Assembly (NCBI GenBank): GCA_013336365.1
Contig: JAAXTT010000094.1
Span: 1 to 5,755 of the forward strand
Direction: 5' to 3'
From: Peptococcaceae bacterium
GTDB lineage: Bacteria > Bacillota > Desulfotomaculia > Desulfotomaculales > Desulfocucumaceae
DNA: 5,755 nucleotides
The notes under the pieces are model-generated. The model ran no database searches and had not been told where the DNA came from. It saw only the letters and a list, made by a program, of their open reading frames with translations. Positions 1-4,670 of this stretch are shown here, piece after piece (position 1 is the stretch's first letter; every line of letters begins with the position of its first letter). Both the position numbers and the translations under genes were made by a program.

Positions 1-611
1 AAGTGGCAGCCCTTTCTCTGGCAAAAATCGATCCTAAAAGCGCTGCCGACTGTTTAATACCACTTATACCTCAACGGCCCCAGTGGTCCAAGTCAAGTAC
101 AGCAGCTATTTTGGCAAAACTGGGAAGGAAAAATGTTACCCTTCCCCTTATCAACACAATTAAGACTGTTGCCAAGAATGACTTGCCAAGAATGATCGGT
201 TTTTTACCCTTTGCTGACACTGCCGCCGCCAGCGAAGCTGTGGCTGAGATCCTTAGACAAAGTAGTGATATCGAAATAATCAGTGCCTGCTTAAAAGAAA
301 TCAAGAGCTTTGCAGATAAATCATGGATAAGCAAAGTGAGACCCTATCTTCAACATGAGAGCTGGATTGTCCGAGTCCAGGCTGTAAACACCTTGGGTGA
401 TCTGGCAGATATAAATTCACTAGACGATTTTGTAGCAAAGCTTCATGACCAAAACTGGTGGGTTCGCTATCGCTCTGCTCAGGCAATCATAAATATGCCT
501 TTAATAACTCGGTCGCAAACGGATAATATTATCTCCAGTCTAGATGACCAATTTGCAAAGGATATTTTAGAGCAGGTAATGGCTGAAAAAAAACGGGGTG
601 ATGTTTTATGA
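1..611 (+). CDS. HEAT-repeat protein, C-terminal part (5' end outside window)
   Basis: The reading frame is open from the left edge and ends at TGA 609-611. The GTG at position 3 is probably an internal valine, so about 202 C-terminal residues are visible and the true start is upstream. The sequence is a series of paired amphipathic helices. The two clearest HEAT units begin HESWIVRVQAV (about residue 118 of the visible part) and HDQNWWVRYRSAQAI (about 148), exactly 30 residues apart, each with the usual V-R-x-x-A core. Earlier helices (AALSLAKI, STAAILAKLG) look like more degenerate repeats. HEAT arrays are protein-binding solenoids without catalysis. The stop codon overlaps the start of the glycosyltransferase gene (ATGA, 608-611), so the two are translationally coupled. 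I infer that this protein scaffolds or regulates the glycosyltransferase at the membrane. Any N-terminal membrane anchor or other domain cannot be seen. The family call is firm; the role is inferred. Confidence 0.85.
   Translation, partial: VAALSLAKIDPKSAADCLIPLIPQRPQWSKSSTAAILAKLGRKNVTLPLINTIKTVAKNDLPRMIGFLPFADTAAASEAVAEILRQSSDIEIISACLKEIKSFADKSWISKVRPYLQHESWIVRVQAVNTLGDLADINSLDDFVAKLHDQNWWVRYRSAQAIINMPLITRSQTDNIISSLDDQFAKDILEQVMAEKKRGDVL
595..600 (+). promoter_or_regulatory. Ribosome binding site of the glycosyltransferase gene
   Basis: GGGGTG lies inside the last codons of the HEAT-repeat gene, seven bases before ATG 608. It supports the ATG that overlaps the upstream stop codon as the true start, and so supports coupled translation of the two genes. 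Confidence 0.6.
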
Positions 612-2026
612 TTTTAATGGTCATCGATTTTTTCCAATGGTTTTTTCTTGCTTATATGCTTTGTTTGGGTTTGCTTTATCTTACTTTGAACTTTATTTCT
701 ATTTTTTCCATTGTCAAGCATATGGGTGCTCATCGTTTGGACTATTTATTGGATTCCTTTTCAGAATTTTTGCCTCCTATAAGCTTGCTGGTTCCTGCTT
801 ACAATGAAGCTGCCACCATTGAAGCCAATATTCGCTCTCTAATGCAACTGATATATTCAGAATATGAGGTAATAATAATCAATGACGGCTCTACCGACAA
901 TACCCTGGCTGTACTTACCTCAGCCTTTGATCTGAAGCCCTTGCCCCAAGCTTATCCGGTTCGCATCCCTGTAGAAAATCTCAGGGGATTTTATCAATCG
1001 GAGCAATTTCCAAACCTTCATGTGATTGACAAGGAAAATGGTGGGAAAGCAGATGCATTAAATGCCGGGATAAATGCCTCCCGATATCCTCTGTTTTGCT
1101 CGATAGATGCAGATTCAATTCTCCAGAGGGATAGTCTGACTCGAATTGTCCAGCCCTTTATAAATGACCCTCTGACTGTGGCTGCAGGAGGAACAATCCG
1201 CATCATTAACGGGAGCACTGTCAAGGATGGCATGCTTTTAAAAGCTGATCTGCCAAAAAGCATGCTGGCAAAAATGCAAATAGTTGAATATCTGCGGGCC
1301 TTTCTCTTTGGCAGGCTGGGGTGGACTCCGATGAATGCTATGCTAGTGATTTCAGGTGCTTTTGGGCTCTTCAACAAGCAAGTTGTTTTAGATGCGGGAG
1401 GCTATAAAAAAAATACTCTTGGAGAAGATATGGAGCTGGTGGTGAGGCTTCATCTGGCATTAAGAGAAAAGCGGGTTCCTTACCGGATTACCTTTGTGCC
1501 TGACCCTATTTGCTGGACAGAGGTTCCGGAGGACTTAAAAAGCTTGAGAAGTCAAAGAGTTCGTTGGCAAAAAGGTCTTTTTGAAAGCCTGGTTATAAAT
1601 ATATCCTTGCTTTTTCATCCCAAAGGAGGAATTGTTGGCTGGATTGCCTTCCCTGTTATGTTGATATTCGAACTAATGGGACCGGTAATCGAGATTTTAG
1701 GCTATCTTTTTGTTATTGTAGGTTTTTTGCTGGGCTTTGTCTCAATCACAGTATTTTTAATGTTTTTCCTTTTGTCAATTGGCTTAGGAATGCTCATTTC
1801 AGTCACCTCGCTACTGTTGGAGGAGCTTTCATTTCATCTGTATACAACCCCTAAGCAAGTGAGACGATTATTCTATGCCTCTATTTTTGAAAATTTCGGT
1901 TACCGTCAATTAGTGAGTTTTTGGCGGCTTGAGGGCTTATTTGGCTCTCTGCTGGGGAAAAAACACAGCTGGGGAAACATTATCCGCAATGCTGACTGGC
2001 ACAACAAAAAGCAGTCTGATAAATAA
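608..2026 (+). CDS. Membrane family-2 glycosyltransferase (PgaC/IcaA/cellulose synthase-like)
   Basis: This 472-residue processive-type GT2 probably polymerises an extracellular polysaccharide from a nucleotide sugar at the cytoplasmic face of the membrane. One hydrophobic segment is visible at about residues 8-36. The GT-A domain follows: PAYNE at 63-67, the NDGSTD motif with Asp93, NGGKADALNAG from 144, and the metal-binding DAD at Asp167/Asp169. The catalytic-base region GEDMEL has Glu273/Asp274, and the acceptor/product-binding QRVRW spans 316-320 (QxxRW). About three hydrophobic segments follow between 343 and 410. The C-terminal tail (YRQL, then a conserved W-G-x-x-x-R) is typical of PgaC/IcaA-like enzymes. 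All hallmark residues are present, and the length is slightly above the 410-440 usual for PgaC/IcaA. It sits between a HEAT-repeat gene (four-base overlap) and a REC-Hpt gene (18-base gap). The sugar is not predictable: poly-N-acetylglucosamine, cellulose-like or hyaluronan-like polymers are all possible, as is a non-processive lipid-linked transfer. No PilZ domain is visible. Confidence 0.88.
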   Translation: MILMVIDFFQWFFLAYMLCLGLLYLTLNFISIFSIVKHMGAHRLDYLLDSFSEFLPPISLLVPAYNEAATIEANIRSLMQLIYSEYEVIIINDGSTDNTLAVLTSAFDLKPLPQAYPVRIPVENLRGFYQSEQFPNLHVIDKENGGKADALNAGINASRYPLFCSIDADSILQRDSLTRIVQPFINDPLTVAAGGTIRIINGSTVKDGMLLKADLPKSMLAKMQIVEYLRAFLFGRLGWTPMNAMLVISGAFGLFNKQVVLDAGGYKKNTLGEDMELVVRLHLALREKRVPYRITFVPDPICWTEVPEDLKSLRSQRVRWQKGLFESLVINISLLFHPKGGIVGWIAFPVMLIFELMGPVIEILGYLFVIVGFLLGFVSITVFLMFFLLSIGLGMLISVTSLLLEELSFHLYTTPKQVRRLFYASIFENFGYRQLVSFWRLEGLFGSLLGKKHSWGNIIRNADWHNKKQSDK

Positions 2027-2044
2027 AAAAGGGAGCCTACTGAA

Positions 2045-2815
2045 ATGGAAAAGGCCCGAATTTTGGTGGTTGATGATCTTAAGATAAATCGGGAAATCAG
2101 CCGGGAGATCCTGGAAAAAGCCGGGGCAATTGTTGAAACAGCACAGAATGGTATTGAAGCCATGGAAAAAATCAACAATAGGCATTTCGACCTGATTCTG
2201 ATGGATTTGCAGATGCCTGAGATGGATGGATATCAGGCATCCCGGGCTATTCGTGAGAAATTTGACTACACACAGCTGCCTATAATTGCCTTTACTGCTA
2301 ATGCATCCAATGAAGATCAAAACAAATGTATGGGACTGGAAATAAATGATTATCTGGCAAAGCCCTTTAAACCCGATAGTCTGCTGGGGATTATTTCCCA
2401 TTGGATTCCGGACAAAGTAATTATTCGCGGACTTGCTGAAAATAGCAACTCACTATCAGGGCTTCCGGAAATGCTTCCCGGCATTGACATTATTGAAGGA
2501 CTGGAATTTTTTGATGGAGATATCCCTCTGTATCTGGATATTGTTGAAAAATTCTATCAGAATAATCTTAATTTGCCTGAAAAAATCAACAATGCTTTTG
2601 AGAATGACTCCCACGAGGTCCTATCCTGTACTATCCATGCCCTTAAAAGCTCTTCAGGAAATATCGGTGCGTCAAAAACCATGTCCCTATCCAAAGAATT
2701 AGAAGAGGAGCTAGGACAAAATACCCTGTCCAGGGAAAGAATAAACCAGTTGAACGAGGAAATATACAGGGTTCTGGAGTCTGCCAGAGCCTTGTCGAGT
2801 AAAATAAAGAAATAA
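2045..2815 (+). CDS. Two-domain phosphorelay protein: receiver (REC) plus Hpt
   Basis: This 256-residue soluble protein starts at ATG 2045, nine bases after GGGAG (2031-2035). The N-terminal receiver domain (about 1-120) has the complete active site: acidic pair Asp10/Asp11, phospho-acceptor Asp54 in MDLQMPEMDG, switch Thr84 and Lys106 in KPF. A linker leads to an Hpt domain (about 147-250) that opens with GIDIIEGLEFFDGDIPLYLDI and carries phospho-acceptor His198 in HALKSSSGNIGA, a good match to HxLKxxxxxxGA. There is no DNA-binding, GGDEF, HD-GYP or other output domain. The family usually shuttles phosphate between hybrid sensor kinases and other receivers. Its position directly behind the glycosyltransferase suggests that it feeds a phosphorelay controlling polysaccharide synthesis or biofilm state, which is inference. 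It may instead be a detached piece of a hybrid kinase. The partner kinase is not in the window. Confidence 0.9.
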   Translation: MEKARILVVDDLKINREISREILEKAGAIVETAQNGIEAMEKINNRHFDLILMDLQMPEMDGYQASRAIREKFDYTQLPIIAFTANASNEDQNKCMGLEINDYLAKPFKPDSLLGIISHWIPDKVIIRGLAENSNSLSGLPEMLPGIDIIEGLEFFDGDIPLYLDIVEKFYQNNLNLPEKINNAFENDSHEVLSCTIHALKSSSGNIGASKTMSLSKELEEELGQNTLSRERINQLNEEIYRVLESARALSSKIKK

Positions 2816-2870
2816 AGGCTGACTGACAGGACTATGTTTTCAATAATCAAAATTCAAAAGGAGAATATAC

Positions 2871-3065
2871 ATGGATGGGAAAACTCGCAACAATATCAGC
2901 ATCGGTAAAAAAGTGAAAATCGTTCAGAAACCACATCAAAAAAGTGGCCAATTAACAGAAGGAACAGTGAAGGATATTCTTACCGGCAGTGCCTCTCACC
3001 CACATGGTATAAAGGTTCGGTTGGAGGATGGCACTGTTGGTCGAGTTAAAGAAATTATTAACTAA
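2871..3065 (+). CDS. ywbE: YwbE family small protein (DUF2196)
   Basis: This 64-residue protein starts at ATG 2871, behind a clear AAAGGAG (2857-2863). It matches my recollection of Bacillus subtilis YwbE across its whole length: an N-terminal R-x-x-I-x-x-G start, a basic V-x-I-V-x-K segment, G-T-V-K-D-I-L-T at 31-38, the signature HPHGIKV at 43-49, then R-L-E-D-G-x-V-G-R-V to the end. It is predicted to be a small all-beta, basic, cytoplasmic protein. The family is widespread in Firmicutes and some archaea and its function is not established; the fold resembles small nucleic-acid-binding barrels, which is only suggestive. It follows the REC-Hpt gene by 55 bases with no terminator or convincing promoter between them, so it may be the last gene of that operon. 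No hairpin terminator is evident after it. Confidence 0.88.
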   Translation: MDGKTRNNISIGKKVKIVQKPHQKSGQLTEGTVKDILTGSASHPHGIKVRLEDGTVGRVKEIIN

Positions 3066-3092
3066 CCCCCGGAACAAGAGACATCCCCACCC

Positions 3093-3108
3093 ATACCTCC
3101 CTAGGTAT
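3093..3108. promoter_or_regulatory. Second CsoR-like pseudopalindrome (distal operator candidate)
   Basis: ATACCT-CCCT-AGGTAT has six-base arms that are perfect inverted complements, and the same total length (16) as the site at 3239-3254. The two agree at 12 of 16 positions, including both outer ATACC/GGTAT ends. The centre-to-centre distance is 146 bases, close to 14 helical turns. It is not followed by a T-run, so a terminator role is unlikely. No good promoter lies beside it. It may be an auxiliary operator for the membrane-protein gene, or chance. Confidence 0.4.
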
Positions 3109-3200
3109 ATCAATGCTAGTAAAAGCTTGATTTCCCAAGATAAAATCTAATATTGACTGGATTTTGGCATTGTTAAATAGCATTATTATTAAATAATCTC

Positions 3201-3229
3201 TTGACACTGCCTATTATTATGACTATAAT
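3201..3229 (+). promoter_or_regulatory. Consensus sigma-A promoter of the ten-segment membrane protein gene
   Basis: TTGACA (3201-3206), a 17-base spacer and TATAAT (3224-3229) match the housekeeping consensus exactly. An AT-rich stretch lies just upstream (3180-3199, with the palindrome ATTATT-A-AATAAT at 3185-3197) and could act as an UP element. Transcription should start near 3236. A promoter this strong is usually held in check, which fits the operator directly downstream. Confidence 0.85.
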
Positions 3230-3238
3230 CATTTATAG

Positions 3239-3254
3239 ATACCCCCTGGGGTAT
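3239..3254. promoter_or_regulatory. CsoR/CstR/RcnR-type operator candidate
   Basis: ATACCCC-CT-GGGGTAT has two seven-base arms that are perfect inverted complements around a two-base centre. The ATACC(C)...(G)GGTAT design with a C-run facing a G-run is the known operator type of the CsoR family, which includes copper sensors, nickel/cobalt sensors and the persulfide sensor CstR. It lies just after the expected transcription start and before the ribosome site, a position suited to repression. The regulator gene is not in this window, so the inducing signal (copper, nickel, reactive sulfur or other) cannot be decided. Confidence 0.65.
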
Positions 3255-3266
3255 ACTCTATAGTTT

Positions 3267-3274
3267 GGGAAGTG
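3267..3274 (+). promoter_or_regulatory. Ribosome binding site deciding the start of the membrane protein
   Basis: GGGAAGTG lies six bases before ATG 3281. An in-frame GTG at 3272 sits inside this ribosome site and so is unlikely to be the start. The protein is therefore called from ATG 3281 (389 residues) and not from 3272 (392 residues). Confidence 0.65.
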
Positions 3275-3280
3275 ATTTTT

Positions 3281-4450
3281 ATGACAAAAAAAATGGGAAC
3301 TGAATACAATCCCCTATACTTTTTGGCTGCCCTGGGAAATGGTGGAATGGTTGTTGCCTTTTTTATGTATCCAATGTTTATGCTTAAGCATCCCGGCTTT
3401 CCTGTTGCTACCTACAGCCATGTTTTTAAGGCATTGACTGCCGGCGGTGCAGCTTTTTCCGCTTTGATGGGCCTAGCGGTTTTAGGAATCCTTTATTTTG
3501 CCTTTAATCATTTCAAAACATTATTTTGGAATTTAAGGCAATACAGTCTTTTTAAAAAAACTGGGGCATTTACAACTCTAAAAAACAGCAATGCTGAGGT
3601 TACCTTGATGGCTATTCCACTTACCTTGGCTATGTCAATTAATGTGCTCTTCACCTTAGGTGCGGTGTTTGTTCCCAATCTGTGGAATGTAGTGGAATAT
3701 CTTTTCCCTTTCTCCATATTGGCCTTTATGGCTGTGGGGGCATATTCTCTTAAAATCTACCTTGAATATTTCAATAGAATCATTACCAAGGGTGATTTTG
3801 ACTTTTTAAATAACAATAGTCTTAGTCAACTCCTTGCGATTTTTTCCTTTGCTATGATAAGTGTGGGCTTTGCCGGACCTGCCGCTATGACTCATAATTT
3901 AACCACCTCCGCCATTGCTATGTTTTTCTCAATAATGTTCGGTAGCATAACTCTTGTTCTGGCAGTTATCAAGCTTGTGATCGGCTTCAAGTCAATATTT
4001 AAACACAGTATTGCCAAAGAAGCTGGGCCTACCCTATGGATTGTGATTCCTATAATCACTGTCTTGGGAATCGCCTTTGTAAGGATAGTTTCGGGAATCT
4101 CTCATAATTTCTTTCATCATGAGCCTTCCCCTGTAATAATGTTTGTTGCCTTATCCAGCTTTGTTTCAATTCAAATTCTCTTTGGCTTGATTGGCTACCG
4201 GGTTTTGAAAAATGACGGTTATTTCCGGGAATATATTCATGGAGACAAAAAAAGTGCTGTCAGCTATGCTCTTATCTGCCCCGGGGTTGCCTCCTTTGTT
4301 ATGGGAATGTTCTTTATCCATTGGGGTCTTGTAAAAACAAATATTTTACCGATTTTCTCACCAATTTATTTCTTAATGCTTTTGCCCCTTGTTTATATTC
4401 AGATAATAACTATTAGAACTAATTATAAACTAAATAAAAAAATGCTTTAG
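3281..4450 (+). CDS. Ten-segment integral membrane protein, possible TDT/SLAC1-like or TsoY-type protein
   Basis: The product has 389 residues and about ten hydrophobic segments, near 12-34, 50-75, 107-131, 138-160, 184-200, 208-235, 250-271, 284-308, 326-350 and 355-378. There is no signal peptide and no ATPase, kinase or peptidase motif. The N-terminus (NPLYFLAALGNGGM) and the ten-segment count recall the TehA/SLAC1 (TDT) anion-channel family, which includes sulfite and tellurite exporters; this resemblance is weak and from memory. It also recalls the family annotated as TsoY family (seleno)protein, again only from memory. The single cysteine, Cys333 (TGC 4277-4279), lies in CPGVASFVMG at the start of segment nine. 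Histidines occur in loops or near segment ends (205, 275, 279, 280, 347). It is transcribed alone, from a strong promoter with a CsoR-like operator, and ends at a terminator. I infer a metal- or sulfur-stress-induced transporter or membrane redox protein; function and substrate are unknown. Confidence 0.7.
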   Translation: MTKKMGTEYNPLYFLAALGNGGMVVAFFMYPMFMLKHPGFPVATYSHVFKALTAGGAAFSALMGLAVLGILYFAFNHFKTLFWNLRQYSLFKKTGAFTTLKNSNAEVTLMAIPLTLAMSINVLFTLGAVFVPNLWNVVEYLFPFSILAFMAVGAYSLKIYLEYFNRIITKGDFDFLNNNSLSQLLAIFSFAMISVGFAGPAAMTHNLTTSAIAMFFSIMFGSITLVLAVIKLVIGFKSIFKHSIAKEAGPTLWIVIPIITVLGIAFVRIVSGISHNFFHHEPSPVIMFVALSSFVSIQILFGLIGYRVLKNDGYFREYIHGDKKSAVSYALICPGVASFVMGMFFIHWGLVKTNILPIFSPIYFLMLLPLVYIQIITIRTNYKLNKKML

Positions 4451-4469
4451 AAGGAATTACAAAAAGATA

Positions 4470-4509
4470 AACAAAAGCGGCAGGGGACAATTCCCCGGTC
4501 GCTTTTGTT
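4470..4509 (+). terminator. Intrinsic terminator hairpin after the membrane protein gene
   Basis: A long inverted repeat begins 19 bases after the stop codon. The outer arm AACAAAAGCG pairs with CGCTTTTGTT, followed by one G-T pair, a C-G pair, one A/G mismatch and the inner stem GGGGA/TTCCC C, closing on a four-base CAAT loop. The T-rich part is the 3' arm itself (CTTTTGTTATGTT), so the trailing U-tract is imperfect. It should end the transcript and separate it from the chemoreceptor gene. Confidence 0.8.
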
Positions 4510-4575
4510 ATGTTAAAAACCTTAATAAACTTTTTTAATTAAAAACCACGAGATAATGTTCCTTGCCATTAAATA

Positions 4576-4584
4576 TGGTATAAT
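4576..4584 (+). promoter_or_regulatory. Candidate extended -10 promoter upstream of the chemoreceptor gene
   Basis: TGG-TATAAT is an extended -10 element with a perfect TATAAT (4579-4584). No good -35 hexamer lies at the right distance. It would give a leader of about 80 bases. This is one of two alternatives; the other is at 4595-4624. Confidence 0.4.
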
Positions 4585-4594
4585 TTGGGAGTAT

Positions 4595-4624
4595 GTGACA
4601 TGCCATAATTATCAAGATTATAAA
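4595..4624 (+). promoter_or_regulatory. Candidate sigma-A promoter of the chemoreceptor gene
   Basis: GTGACA (4595-4600), an 18-base spacer and TATAAA (4619-4624) each match the consensus hexamers at five of six positions. Transcription would start near 4632, with a leader of about 40 bases. No sigma-D (TAAA/GCCGATAA) motility promoter is seen, although many chemoreceptors use one. The leader is too short to hold a c-di-GMP riboswitch. Confidence 0.45.
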
Positions 4625-4670
4625 TTGAGGTATGGAACAAAACATAATAAATATTTAGGAGGTCAACTTG

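Noticed and set aside
598..807. A 69-residue open frame overlapping the start of the glycosyltransferase
   Set aside because: It is a shadow of the GT2 gene in another frame. The GT2 frame has family motifs and a coupled ribosome site; this one has none.
1018..1377. A 119-residue minus-strand open frame inside the glycosyltransferase
   Set aside because: It is antisense to the most conserved GT2 motifs (NGGKADALNAG, DAD), with no recognisable protein features of its own.
1998..2013. TGGCAC-N5-AAGC, resembling a sigma-54 promoter before the REC-Hpt gene
   Set aside because: The TTGC half of the -12 element is not matched, and the site lies within the last codons of the glycosyltransferase; a chance match.
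1937..2401. Minus-strand open frames across the GT2/REC-Hpt junction
   Set aside because: They are antisense to the invariant receiver motifs and have no family resemblance; they are shadow frames.
3216..3232. Small inverted repeats around the -10 element (ATTAT-GACT-ATAAT and ATGA-N6-TCAT)
   Set aside because: The arms are only 4-5 bases and AT-only or nearly so, in an AT-rich region, and they fit no known operator such as FNR (TTGAT-N4-ATCAA).
3272..3280. GTG start for the ten-segment membrane protein, three codons upstream of ATG 3281
   Set aside because: The GTG lies within the GGGAAGTG ribosome site that correctly positions ATG 3281, and nothing suitable precedes the GTG.
4510..4670. 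Possible c-di-GMP or other riboswitch in front of the chemoreceptor gene
   Set aside because: The leader from either candidate promoter is only about 40-80 bases, with no GEMM-like paired stems or tetraloop and receptor sequences.
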